In this document: in pieces, positions 44,489-56,392 of the stretch
How positions within the stretch are numbered: position 1 is the stretch's first letter
Layout of the letters: the number at the start of each line of letters is the position of its first letter
Program-made: the position numbers and the translations under genes
Assembly (NCBI GenBank): GCA_037176705.1
Contig: JBAWUJ010000130.1
Location: 62,001-126,000 of the forward strand
Length of the DNA: 64,000 nucleotides
Direction: 5' to 3'
Origin: Molossus alvarezi
Lineage: Eukaryota > Chordata > Mammalia > Chiroptera > Molossidae
The notes under the pieces: generated by a model
What the model was told of the DNA's origin: nothing
Seen by the model: only the letters and a program-made list of their open reading frames with translations
Databases searched by the model: none

Positions 44489-47400
44489 ATGGCAATAAAT
44501 AAGTACATATCAATAATTACCTTTTATGTAAATGGTTTGAATACTCCAAAAAAAGACACAGAGTAGCAAACTGGATAAGAAAGCATGACTCACATATATG
44601 TTGTTTACAAGAGACACATTTCACAACAAAACACTCACATAAGTTGAAAATAAAGAAATGGAAAAAACCTTTCAATCAAACTAAAAGTACAAAAAAGCTG
44701 GGGTAGCAATACTCATGTCTAATACACTAGATTTCAAAATGAAGGCCATAACTAGAGAAAAAGAAGGCCACTACATAATATTGAACAAATCTATTCAACA
44801 GGACAATATAACCTTAGTAAACATATATGCACCCAAATTAGGAGCAGCAACATATATTAAAATTTTTCTGTAAAACTACAAAGGAGAAATAAACAGCAAT
44901 ACAATCATAGCAGGAAACTTAAACACTCTGCTGACATCTCTAGATAGATCATCTAGACAAAAAATTAACAAAGAAATATAAACTCTAAATGAAGCCCTAC
45001 ATCAAATGGATTTCATAGATATCTACAGAGAATTACACCCCAAAACTGCAGAATTCATATTCTTCTCAAGTGTACATGGGATATTCTCAAAGATAGACCA
45101 CATGTTAGGGCACAAACTAAGTCTCTACAAGTACAAGAAGATTGAAATCATATCAAGCATCTTCTCAGATCACAATGGGATAAAACTAGAAATCAACTTC
45201 AACAAGAACATGCAAAGATATTTGAAAACATGGAGGCTAAAAAGCATGTTATTGAACAATAGATGGGTTACCATGGAGATCCAGGAAGAAATTTAAAACT
45301 TTCTGGAAATCAATAAAAATGAACACACAACAACACAGAATCTATGGGATGCAGTGAAAGCAGTTCTTAGAGGGAAGTTCATAGCATTACAGGCCTACCT
45401 TGAAAAACAAGAAACATTTCTGATAGACTATCTAACCTCACAACTTAAAAATCTAGAAAGCAACCCCCCCCCCAAAAAAAAACAGAAATCCCCAGAGAAA
45501 GTAGAAGAAAGAAAATAGTAAATATCAGAGCAGAAATAAAAAATAGGGAGCCCAAAAAACAATTCAAGAATCAATGAAACAAAGAGCTGGTTTTTCAAAA
45601 GGATAAATAAGATGGATGGACCCTTAGCTGGACTCACCAAGAAACAAAGAGAGAGAACCCAAATACACAAAATCAGAAAAGAAAGAGGAGAAGTAACAAC
45701 TGACACGACATAAATACAAAAGATCTTTAACAACTACTATGAACAATTATATGGTAACAAATTCAACAATCTAAGTGAAATGGACAAATTTCTAGAAACA
45801 CATAGTCTCCCCAAACTGGACCAGAAAGAGATAAAAAACTTGAACAGACCAATAACAACAGAAGAAATTGAAGATGTAATCAAGACTCTGCCAGCAAACA
45901 AAAGCCCAGGCCTGGATGGCTTCATGGGGGAGTTTTACCAAACATTAAAAGAAGAACTAACACCCATTCTTTTCAAACTATTTCAAAAAACTCAAGAAAA
46001 AGGAGGACTTCCAAACTTGTTTCATGAGGCCAGCAGAATTCTAATTCCAAAACCAAAAAAAGACACTACAAGAAAGAATACTACAGACCAATAGCCCTGA
46101 TGAACATAGATGCCAAAATCCTGAACAATATACTAGCAAATCAAACCCAGCAATACATCAAATAAATTATTCAACATGACTAAGTGGGATTCATCTCAGG
46201 AATGCAAGGCTGGTACAATATTTGCAAATCAATAAATGTGATATATCACATAAAAAATGAAAGCTAAAAATTATATGATCATATGAATAAATGCCAAAAA
46301 AGCATTTGACAGAATTTAGCACCCATTTCTGATAAAAACACGTAGCAATGTGGTAATAGAGAGATCATATCTCAACATAATACAGACCATATATTAAAGA
46401 CCTACAGCCAACCTTATATTCAATGAGCAAAAACTAAAAGTATTTCTCATAAGAACAGGAACAAGACAAGAATGTCCACCTTTGCCACTCTTATTATCAT
46501 AGTACTGAATGTCTTAGTCACAGCAATCATACAGGAAGAATAAAATAAAAGAGATTCAAAGGGGAAAGAAGAATGTGAAACTGACATTATTCGCAGATGA
46601 CATGAAACTGTGTGTAGAAAACCCCAAAAACTCCATCAAAAATCTATACATAATCAATAAATTTGGAAAAGTAGCAGGATATAAAATTAACGTCAAACAA
46701 TCAATGACTTTCTTATACACCAAGGATAAACTCACACAAAAAGAAACTAAAAAAACAATTCCATTTACCATCATGGCAAATAAAGTAAGATACCTAGGAA
46801 TACACTTAACCAAAGAAATAAAGAACCTATTCACAGAAAATTACAGAACATTGAAAAAAGAAATATAGAAAGATATAAAAAAGTAAAAACACATACCTTG
46901 TTCATAAATTGGAAGGATTAACATCATTAAAATGTCCATATTGCCCAAAGCAATGTATAGATTCAAAGAAATCCACATCAAAATACAACAATATACATCA
47001 CAGAACTAGAACAAATACTTTACAAGATTATATGAAACAAAAGAAAACCCTGAATAGCCACAGCAATCTTGAAAAAGAAGAAAAAAGTTGGAGGGATCAC
47101 ATTACCAGATTTTAGGTTATACTACAAAGCTACTGTAATCAAAGCAGCCTGGTACTGGCACAAGAACATGCAGATATATCAATAAAACAGAATAGAGAAC
47201 CCAGAAATACACCCAAGACAATATGCTCAATTAATATATGACAAAGTTGGCAAGAGCATGCAGTGGAGTAAAGACAGCCTCTTTAATAAATGGCGTTGAA
47301 AAAATTGGACAGCTACAGGCAAAAAAAAAAAAATGAAACTAGATCATCAACTTACACTATAGACAAGAATAAACTCAAAATGGATAAAAGACTTAAATGT

Positions 47401-48315
47401 GACTCTTGAATCCATAAAAATTCTAGAAGACAATGTAGGCAACACAATTTCAGACATCATACACAGCAGAATTTCACTGACACATCTCCTAAGGCCACAG
47501 AGACAAAGGAGAAAATGAACTCATGGGACTACATTAAACTCAAAAGCTTCTGCACAGCAAAAGATACAATCATCAAAATGGAAAGGCAACACACTGTATG
47601 AAAGAGCATAATTGTCAATGATATATCAGATAAGAGGTTAATTTTCAATATATATATAGAGAGAGAGTGCTCATACAACTAAACAAAAGGAAAACAACCC
47701 AATTAAAAAATGGGCAGAGGACCTAAAAATACACCTCTCAAAACAGGGCATACAAGTAGCTAAGGGATATATGAGGAAATGCTCAACATCACTAATCATC
47801 TGAGAGATACAAATTAAAACAACAATGAGGTATCACCTCACAGCAGTCAGAATGGCCACCATGAAGAAATTAACAAGTGTTGGTGAGGGTGTAGAGAACA
47901 GGAGACTCTAGTACGCTGCTGGTGAAAATGCAGACTGATGCAGCCACTATGGAAAGCACTATGGTGTTACCTCAAAAAATTAAAAATTAAACTTCCATTA
48001 GACCCAGTGATCCCACTTCTAGGAATATACCCTAAGAAGCCTGAAACACCAATCAGAAAGAATATATGTACCCCCATGTTTGTAATAGCATTATTTACAA
48101 TAGCTAAGATTTGGAAACTGCCCAAATGTTCATCAGTAAATGAATGAATAAAAAGTTGTGGTGCATATACACAATGGAGTACTATGCAGCTGTAGGAAAG
48201 AAAGATCTCATTCTTTGAGATGACATGGAGGGACCTGGAAAGTATTATCTTAAGCGAAACAAGCCAAACAGAGAAAGACAATATCATATGATCTCACTTA
48301 TTTGTGGAACATAAT
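44489..48315 (+). pseudogene. L1 ORF2 in the ND1-inserted copy
   Basis: It starts with the usual ATGGCAATAAATAAGTAC. It retains endonuclease text (around 44600-45290), a reverse transcriptase fragment at 45780-46094 ([14 protein letters not shown]... with the NKSPGLDGF box), the RT catalytic region near 46575-46620 (LFADDM) and a C-terminal region near 47940-48300. Many stops and frameshifts separate these, so it encodes no working enzyme. Confidence 0.87.
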
Positions 48316-48555
48316 GAACATGACAATCTGAAAAACAGGGTAGTCCCAGAGACATAAAAGAAGAGTACAGATTGACAATCCCCTGAAGAGGGGGTGGGGG
48401 AGAAAGGTAAACCACAGAAATTATATGCATGTATGCATGACCAATGAACATGAATAATATAGCTGGAGACAGGGTGGAAGTGGGTGTCAATTGTGGGTAA
48501 AGGAGAAACTGTTGCAAAAATTAACTAGTTAAAAAATAAATTAATTAACCAATTT

Positions 48556-49079
48556 GAAAGAAATGATTAATCAGGTGTATTTTTTGGTTACAGTGAGTGT
48601 AGATAATGTATAAGAGCCATGTATAAGTGTTAATGATAGTAAAATAGTAACACATGTTACTTCATATTAGATTGTTTGTGCTACTGCTTATAGGGTGCCA
48701 GTTAATGCAAATTTTTATTTTGATGATCATCCTGATTATAAAATACCATATATGGTTAAGCTTGATATGGCTAGTATAAATGGAATACCAAGGTTTATGG
48801 TAATTAGGGGGTATGATATGGGGTGGGGGATTCATATTGTTAGGACTAATGTAAGGGCTGAAATTGGTGCTATAATAAATATGGTTGTGGATGATGTTAA
48901 ATGTTGTAGAGGTTCTTTAATAAATAGTGTGTCTGCATCACCAATAGTTTGAAGAAGTCCATGGGTACCTACAGTGTTGGGCTTTTTATATACCCTAGAA
49001 TTTTTCATTCAATGAGTATTAGAAATGCTATAGCTAGTAAGATAGAAATAATTATAGATAGTAAATTAGTTAGGAACAT
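48556..49079 (-). pseudogene. ND1: NUMT: ND1, N-terminal piece
   Basis: It starts with ATG at 49079 (MFLTNLLSMIISILLAM) and keeps the conserved [17 protein letters not shown] region. It runs until the L1 at 48555. In-frame TGA codons remain. With the other two pieces it totals about 950 bp, close to a complete ND1 of about 957 bp. Confidence 0.9.
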
Positions 49080-49081
49080 AA

Positions 49082-49157
49082 TGTTAAGAGAGAGGAATTG
49101 AATCTCTAGTTTTAAAAGCATAAATTTTATGCAATTATTGGTCTCTGCCATTCTAAC
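49082..49157 (-). pseudogene. NUMT: tRNA-Leu(UUR)
   Basis: The minus strand reads GTTAGAATGGCAGAGACC through to CTCTCTTAAC, a good match to mammalian mt tRNA-Leu(UUR). It is placed between ND1 and 16S. Confidence 0.87.
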
Positions 49158-49236
49158 AAACCCTGTTTTTGGGTTGGTTTGGTTATATATTTATAAATTA
49201 AGATTATATCATCTATTGGTTTTTAAGATGCTTTTT
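49158..49236 (-). pseudogene. NUMT: 16S rRNA, 3' end
   Basis: The last 80 bp or so of 16S (minus strand AAAACAGGGTTT), cut by an L1 insertion. Confidence 0.85.
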
Positions 49237-49772
49237 CATTTAATTAATAAATTTATTTTTGTTACAGATGTTTCTCCCTTTTTCCCCACTGATATTTCCC
49301 TCCCCTCCCTCCCCACCCTGTCCCCAACTTTGTTGTACATGTTCATTGTTCATGCATACATGCATATAAGTTCTGTGATGTATCTCTCTCCCACCACCCC
49401 CTCTTCTGGGGATTGTCAATCTGTACCCCACTTTCATGTCTCTGGGGCCAACCCATTCCTCAGACTGTTATGTTAATTGTATTCCACAAATAAGCGAGAT
49501 CATATGATACTTGTCTTTCTCTGTTTGGCTTATTTCACTTAGGATGACACTTTCCAGATCCCTCAATGTTATCTCAAAGGATAAGAGATCTTTCTTTCTC
49601 ACAGATTCATAGTACTCCATTGTGTATATGTATCACAGCTTTTTTATCCATTCATCTACTGATGGACATTAGAGCTGTTTCCAGATCTTAGCTATTGTAA
49701 ATAGTGCTGCTACAAACATTGGGATACATATATTATTTCTGATTGGTGTTTCAGGCTTCTTAGGGTATATTC
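49237..49772 (-). mobile_element. 5'-truncated L1 in 16S, with TSD
   Basis: A 0.54-kb antisense L1 3' end (3' UTR plus the last part of ORF2). TTAAGATGCTTTTT at 49223-49236 and TTAAGGTGCTTTTT at 49773-49786 are the TSD with one difference. Confidence 0.9.
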
Positions 49773-49786
49773 TTAAGGTGCTTTTT

Positions 49787-51261
49787 TGAAGTAGGCTTTA
49801 TTTTTCTGTTGTCCTTTCATACTGAGATAAATATATAATAGATAGAATCTGACCTGGGTTACTCTGGTTTGAACTCAGATTACATAGGACTTTAATTGTT
49901 GAACAAATAAACCATTATTGGTGGTGCACCATTAGGATGTTCTGATCCTACATCAAAGCCATTAACCCTATTGCCAATAAGGACTCTTGAATAAGATTGA
50001 GCTGTTGTCCCTAGGGTAACTTGTTCCATTGATCAAAAATCTTGGATCAATGAATGATTACGTTGCTTTGACTTGTAAGTCTAGGCTTTAATCACTCAGA
50101 AGTTATTTTATATTCTCAGGTCACCCCAACCTAAATTATTAATTTATATAAGAAAATAAGTTATTTCATAATTCTTATATATTTATTTTTATAAATAAAT
50201 TAATTAAAGTTTCATAGGGTCTCTTTGTCTTATCTGTTTATTCCCCATCTTTATGGGAAGGTCAATTTTATTGATTAAAAGTAAGAGACAATAAAACCCT
50301 TGTGTGTGGCAATTCATTCCAGTCTTTATTTAGAGAACAAGTGATTTTGCTACTTTGCACAGTCAGGATGTTCAACTAATGTCACTGGACAGGCAGTGCC
50401 TCTCATACTGTAAATGCTAGATGTGATGTTTTTGGTAAACAGGCAGGGTTTATGTTTTTTGAGTTCTTTTTACTTTTTAAAATATTTTCTGTGTTGCATT
50501 CCTGTGTTGGGCTAACAGTATATTATATACACATCTTATTTGTTGCTTAGATTATGGTTTGTTAACTATCAGTGACTTATTTATTCTGATATACACTTAT
50601 GCAGGGAGAATGAGTTTCTTATTACTCATTTGAAGAGTATGGCTTCTATATAGAAATAGAATAATCCAGTGTAAATTTAGGTATAAATTTATTGAGATTA
50701 AATTATATTGTGTTGTTGAGCTTGAATGTTTTCTTAATTGATGGTTGATTTTAGGCCAACTATAATAGATCTAATTATTACTCTGTGGTTAATGTTGCTT
50801 CCTGTATCTAAGAGGCTGTACCCTGTTAGATTATTCTTTCAATTTACATTAAAATTGTATATTTTTTGGTAAATTTAAAGTAGAAGGTAAATTCTGTTTC
50901 TGGATAACCAGCTATCACCGGGCTCAATAGGCTTATCACTTCTTTTAGTAAGTCTTCTCACTATGTTGCTACATAGATGAGTTTGCTCTGTAGGGCTGTT
51001 CATGGGTAGCACATCTGGTTTTGGGCATATTAACACATTCTTTTTGCTAATTTAGTCTATTTAAATTATTATGTAAAAGGTAGAAGGGGTAATCTTTATT
51101 TGTTTGTACTTTGATTTATTCTATCATGGTTCCCTTAAGGTACTTTCCCAGTGGGGCCAAGTTAAATTTCTATTGCTTATACTTTTATAAAGTGTATTAA
51201 AATTATGGTTTTATTAATTTTTGAGTAATAATATTTAGTAATAATTGGACTGATATTAGTT
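49787..51261 (-). pseudogene. NUMT: 16S rRNA, main part
   Basis: The large mitochondrial rRNA. Conserved peptidyl-transferase region text is visible on the plus strand as ATTAGGATGTTCTGATCCTACATC and CAATAAGGACTCTTG. With the 3' piece it totals about 1.55 kb, near the normal length. Confidence 0.92.
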
Positions 51262-51328
51262 CAAAATGATCACTTTGATGTAAAATCTTCTGGTGTAAAC
51301 TAGATGCTTTAGTTTAAGCTACAGTTTG
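51262..51328 (-). pseudogene. NUMT: tRNA-Val
   Basis: The minus strand starts CAAACTGTAGCTTAAAC and ends before 16S; the cloverleaf is partly degraded. Confidence 0.78.
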
Positions 51329-52303
51329 AGTTATGCAAGCGCACTTTCCAGTACGCTCACCTTGTTATGACTTATCTCCTCTCAGAAGCTTATTTTAAAT
51401 TATAGGATGATAATATTGCTAGCAGTATTTGAGGAGGCTGATGGGTGGTGTGTGCATGCTTCTTGACCTTATTCATTTAAGCTCCCTATTCTTAACATAC
51501 TGCTAAATCCACCTTTAATGTCTGATTTCACAGAGATATTTGTAAATAATTGTCCTGTAGTAGGAAATGTAGCCCATTTTTTTCTAACTCATTAGTTACA
51601 CCTTGACCTAACATTTTTATGTCTAATAATTATGCTTACTATAATTCAATTTTAGGGTTTGCTGACGATGATGGTATATAGGCTGAATTAGCAAGGGTTG
51701 GTGAGGTTTATTGGGGTTTATCAATTATAGAACAGGCTACTCTAGATGGATATAAAGCACCACCAAGTCCTTTGAGTTTTAAGCTTTTACTAGTAGTACT
51801 CTAACAAATAATTTTATTTATTTATTTTTTTGAGTTTATGGCTTGTATGGTATCTAATCCCAGTTTGGGTATTAGCTGTCAGGTATTCAGATATTTTAAA
51901 GTCACTTTGTTATTTATTTTATGGTAGCTGAGGCTTTTTACAATGTACCTTGTATTTATTTATTCATTTATTTTTGTATGTTTTCTTAAACATGCTTTAT
52001 GCTGGGTATCTATTAATTTGATTCATCATATGACTGCTATGCCTGGCACAAAATTTACAAACCCTAATAATTAGTATAACTTAGTGAAACTTTCATTTAT
52101 GGCTTAGTTTTATCACTGCTGTTTCCCATGGGGATGTGGTTAAGCAAGGCATTATGAGCTACTTGGTAGTGTGCTTGGTGCCTGCTTCTTTTTTGGTGCC
52201 TGCCATACATCACTATATGACATAGAGGGCATTCTCACTGGAGCAGGATGCTTTCATGTGTAAGTTTACTAACAATAAATAGAAAGGCTAGAACCAAATT
52301 TAT
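51329..52303 (-). pseudogene. NUMT: 12S rRNA
   Basis: The small mitochondrial rRNA, about 975 bp, as expected for mammals. The 3' end with the decoding region appears on the plus strand as CAGTACGCTCACCTTGTTATGAC near 51350, and the 5' end as AAAGGCTAGAACCAAATTTA near 52285. Confidence 0.93.
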
Positions 52304-52304
52304 G

Positions 52305-52374
52305 TGTTTATGGAGTTTATAAAAACTCATCTAGGCATTTTCAGTGCCTTGCTTTGTGGTTTAGCTACATTAAC
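52305..52374 (-). pseudogene. NUMT: tRNA-Phe
   Basis: The minus strand reads GTTAATGTAGCTAAACC, then CACTGAAAATGCC, then the 3' stem. It marks the border between 12S and the control region. Confidence 0.88.
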
Positions 52375-53216
52375 TTTTATAATTTGTTGGAATAGTGTCA
52401 CGTTGAAAATTAAATCAGATCTAGGGGGATCACTGTCTAAGGAAAGCTAATTTATTAAAGTAATAAATAAACTTCTAACTGGGGTGTCATTTTGAGTAGT
52501 TATAGGAAAGTTGAGCCTATGATGTTATGATATGTGGTCTTGTTTTTGGAGTTTGGCAAGATATTAATGTATAGTACTGAGGCTTAACAGAGGGTGAGGG
52601 TTTGTTTAGGCTATGTTTGGGAATTGTTAATCCTGTATACATATGGCTTGATTTTCTTTATGTCCTGCAATCATTGACTACATAGTCCTCTTTAGTGTAC
52701 ATGTGGGTGCAACATTCTATTTATGCAATGCTTTCAAGTTTTGTCCTGGAACTTTAACTTGACATCCCCCCTCACTCATAATGAAGATGAAGGGTGTACA
52801 TTTTGAGGCTAGCCAACATTAATATGCTCTGAGTTAGGATTTTTGTCAGCCATAGCTGAGTCCAGGCATACTCCCAAATTAAAAACACCAAGGGCATGGT
52901 ATCACCATCGTGCCATGGCGTGGGCTGATTACTCCCAATTTCATCAAGATGTCTTATTTAAGGGGAATGAATGGGCAATCACTTTTGATGGTCATGAAGT
53001 AAGAGCCAGATGTTGTTTATGACCCAAGTTAGCAACTTCCAAGTTAAATAGGCCCAGGGCGAGAAGAGTGACACATGGTGGGTGGGTTGCTGGTTTCACA
53101 GAGGTTGGTAGATTAAGAGACTTTTCATATTTTGGTAATTATGTTGAAAAGCATGGTTTCTGACTATAAATGAACAATAATAAAATGCTTTATGTAATAC
53201 TAAGGATGGTATGTAT
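52375..53216 (-). pseudogene. NUMT: mitochondrial control region
   Basis: From the tRNA-Phe side inward it shows the conserved sequence block area (plus-strand ACATCCCCCCTCACTCATAA near 52765), then the conserved central domain (TGCCATGGCGTGGGCTGATTAC near 52914). It ends with ETAS-like text (ATGCTTTATGTAATAC near 53182) before an L1 interrupts it. The outermost part and tRNA-Pro are missing. Confidence 0.85.
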
Positions 53217-54175
53217 GTTTTTAAATTTATTTTTGTTACAAATGTTTCTCCTTTTACCTCAAGATCATGGCTCTGAACTCTACCTCTGATAATTTGCTTA
53301 ACTGCATTTCATTGATCTCATCTTCGATAGATTTCACTTGTTCTTTTATTTGAAATTTGTTTTTTTGTTTCACCATTTTGGCTATCTCAGTGGGTTTTAG
53401 AGCCTGCCCAATTTTCCCTGTGGGTGTTGGTATTCTGCTGTTTGTGGTTCCCTATACTGGGTTTGGATATGCCTGGGTGGGCCCACATTAAACACTACTG
53501 TCAAGTCTTACTTTTCTAGGTAGATTTGCAAGCCCAGGAAATGTTCAGTTATTCTCTAGCTTTTTCCTGGTGGCTAATAGTGTTAGCTACTCAGTGTCTT
53601 GGAATGTAGTCCTGGTGTTCTGCCTAAGAGGATTTCCAGAGGATGGGATAGATGCTGGTTATTAATGAGCCTCAATTTTAATTTCTTTGCCTCACCTGGG
53701 AAAGAATAAATCTCAGAGTGGGTGGGGGGTTGCTGCTTTGCCCCACAGCTCTGGGAAGGAGCACACTGGCCACCCTTTTTTGGATTGCAACTCAGCAAAA
53801 ACTTTGAGTGCTCTCCAAATCCTGGGTGTCCCCACAGTGTTCCAGCCCACTCTGCCCTCCCTCTGCCTTAGCCTCCAGGTGAGTGGCTGTGGCTATTTAA
53901 GTTCTGTGTTCTGGTTTTCTGTACTGTGGAGCAAGCTTGGTTTTTATTTCCCAAGGGTGCTGCTCACAGCTAAGACTGCTGCTGTTTGTGGTCTCCCAGC
54001 CTGCCACCCTCTTGCTCCTCTGCAGGTCCTACCAGTTTCCCTGGTTATATGGTCCTGTCCTGTCCTGCTGCTTTTCTGTTGCTCTTTTTCTCTAGGATTT
54101 GTTTTAGTTGTAATTCCCATTTGGCCCTGGGAGATCATCTGTGTAGCTTCTATTTACTCTGCCTCCTTTTTTCAC
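53217..54175 (-). mobile_element. L1 lacking ORF2 and most of ORF1
   Basis: On the minus strand this goes from an L1 5' end (matching 42770-42830, CTCCCAGGGCC region) through the 5' UTR to the first codons of ORF1 (ending ATCTTGAG near 53263). It then jumps straight to the last 45 bp or so of the 3' UTR (AAAAGGAGAAACATTTGTAAC) and the tail. More than 4.5 kb of a normal L1 is absent. No TSD was found on the right, where a tandem repeat begins. Confidence 0.75.
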
Positions 54176-54200
54176 ATCTTCTATGCCTATCTTGCACACA

Positions 54201-54475
54201 GCTGGGTCATACAGGCCTTCCTGGTGCCCCAGCACCCTGAAGGTCCCACTGGTAACTGAATCACACAGTTCCTGCTGGGTCTCACCTGCCTCTCTTGTGC
54301 TTCAGCACCCCACAGGCTCTGTGGGTAACTAGATCATGCAGTCCCTGCTGGGTTGCACAGGCCTCTCTGGTGCTTCAGCATCCAGTAGTTCCCATGGGTA
54401 ATTGGATGGCACAGTCCCTGCTGGGTCGCATAGGCCTCTCTGGTGCCCCACACCCTGCAGGTCTCATGGGCTGGC
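54201..54475. repeat. 73-bp tandem repeat, about 3.7 copies
   Basis: Units starting GCTGGGT lie at 54201, 54274, 54347 and 54420, an exact 73-bp spacing. A weaker, irregular continuation reaches about 54570. It abuts the 5' end of the shortened L1. Confidence 0.88.
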
Positions 54476-55839
54476 GGTTGGCTAACACAGGTCTCTCATG
54501 GGCTCTGGCTTCCCACTGCTCTTGTGAGCTACTGGACCACACAGGCCTCTGTGGAGCCCCTGGTACTGCCTCTGGTGGCTGGGGAGTGCTGCTGTCTTGT
54601 GGGGCTAACTCCTGCTCAGCTTTTTTTGTAGTTTTTGGGGATAAGGCTCAGTTGCTGGTTTGTGCTTTTGTTGCCTGGGGATAAATGTCTGCTCCCCAGC
54701 CTCTGTTGCTGTGAGTATATCTGGACTCTGATCTGGCTGCTACTGTAGGAGATGGTGCTAGGCTCCCAGCTGTTCATGGCTTCCATGACATGCACCTTGG
54801 GAGCTCCACTACTGTGCACTGGTCTGTGTTGACACAGAGTGTCCACTGGTCCCATGGTGCCAGGTGCACTGGTGGGCTCAGGTTGCTGGGCCCTAACCAC
54901 TTCTACTGCCTCCTCCCAGGGAAGACCTGGGATCTTCCAAAATGGTGTGACCTCCCCATGGAGCAGAGAGTAGCACTCTGAAGGGCTGCTTATTGTGGTA
55001 GCTGGCTGCTCTTGTTTACATCACAGGAACCTTTTGCTCAGTGTCTCTGCACTGTTGGGGTTTGGTCATCCACCTTCACATCCACTCACACTCTCTCACA
55101 CACTATCTCACACACTCACCCTCCCTCCTGTCCTGCATTCAGGCATTCCCCAGGAATTGAATTTTAAGAAACATTTTCTTGTCCTGGAATTAGCTTTGGG
55201 TCATTCCAATAGAACATGAAATTCCTCAAGGATTTTTTTTTTCCCTGAAAGAAAACCAAATCAATGCAGATGACTTAACACAGTTTTCACTCTCAAGGGG
55301 CTTATAAGATATTTGGTAAAGACATGCTTGGATTATTTAAAGAAAGAACATGATTAAGCCCCAGAGGCCTAAAGATCAAGCTCTTTTTGGTTTAACTGAG
55401 AAAGTTTTTTCTTTCATGGTGCTACAATGTACTCACATGTAAAAAGGAAAAAATAGATCTGAGCTATAGTTACTATAGTATAGATAAAATGAGGCCTCTG
55501 ATGTACTTTGGGTCTCCACCCAAGAAGGGCTTTATGAAAAGGAAATTGTAAAAATGATAAGAATTGAAGTTTTATAAATGATAGAAGATAGGAAATTGAC
55601 ATGAAATAATAAAAAGATGATGATTCTTTGTCACTTTCTTCTGCCTTGCTCGCAAGGAGGGCTTCTCTCAGAGCCTCAGCTCTATGTATGGGAAGACCCA
55701 ATGTCTGAATTGATATGGATGTATTTCCTTCTTTGCGGTGAGGGCCCAATGCCTCTCAGCAAGGCTTATTAACATTCTCACAGGCAAGCTGTTTGACTAT
55801 TGATGTGCCAGCCCCTAAATCACTCTGTCATCTGCCGGC
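54476..55839. other. Unassigned sequence between repeat and ERV
   Basis: GC-rich until about 55140 with a CACTCTCTCACA-type simple run, then AT-rich. A 5' LTR or ERV leader would be expected somewhere here, but I see no repeat of the 3' LTR. No mitochondrial sequence was recognised. Confidence 0.4.
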
Positions 55840-56392
55840 CTTTTATGATGTATGTCCCCTTTTCCACTAGTGACCTGTATAATTGGAAACAACAAAACCC
55901 CTCTTTCTCTGACAAACCCCAAGGATTAATCTCTCTGTTAGAAACTGTGTTTCACACCCACCAGCCCACTTGGGATGATTGTCAGCAACTCTTACAGGTC
56001 TTTTTCACCTCTAAAGAAAGGACTAGAATCTATAGAGAAACAGCTAAGGCTGATCTCAGGCCAGATGAAGAACCCTCTGATCCCGACTGTCTTCATCACC
56101 CATATACTTAAGGTAAGAAAGCTCACAAACAATATTGCCTGACTCTATTATGGGACATCTGGGGAATGACTAAGAGACCAACTAATATGTCTAAGGTAAA
56201 CCAGACTATTCAAAAGCCAGGAGAACCACCACCCGCTTTCTGAGAGCACTTGATGGAAGTTTACCAGCTGTTTACATCTATAGACCCAGAAGTCCCTGAT
56301 AATAGGAGAGCTACTAATATTGCTTTTGTTACTCAGTCAGCCCTAGACATTAGGAGGAAATTACAGAAGTTAGAAGGTTTTAGGAAAAGCTC
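55840..56392 (+). pseudogene. ERV gag, capsid part
   Basis: The frame resembles gammaretroviral capsid, the shell protein. A tryptophan-containing N-terminal stretch is followed by the region preceding the major homology region, then the capsid C-terminal helices near 56250-56390. Stops near 56108 and elsewhere break it. Matrix and nucleocapsid are not recognisable. The sequence jumps to pol at about 56392. Confidence 0.8.

Larger units (their letters stand above)
42765..48555 (+). mobile_element. Near full-length L1 in ND1
   Basis: A sense-strand L1 of about 5.8 kb. It starts near ATGGTAAAATGGCAGCAGAG, continues with a 5' UTR of about 0.8 kb, ORF1 from 43558, ORF2 from 44489 and a 3' UTR to about 48540. 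It is more damaged than the minus-strand L1 at 31.5 kb. Flanks AAAAAAATAATCAG (before) and AAAGAAATGATTAATCAG (after) are similar and probably represent a decayed TSD. It interrupts ND1 and must postdate the NUMT. Confidence 0.9.

Noticed and set aside
49158..52374. Functional rRNA and tRNA genes
   Set aside because: Mitochondrial rRNA/tRNA copies embedded in a nuclear insertion interrupted by an L1; tRNA stems have decayed.
53687..54259. 190-codon plus-strand frame
   Set aside because: It overlaps the antisense L1 5' UTR and the start of the 73-bp repeat.
54201..54475. CRISPR array
   Set aside because: Direct 73-bp tandem units without spacers, in a mammalian nuclear context.
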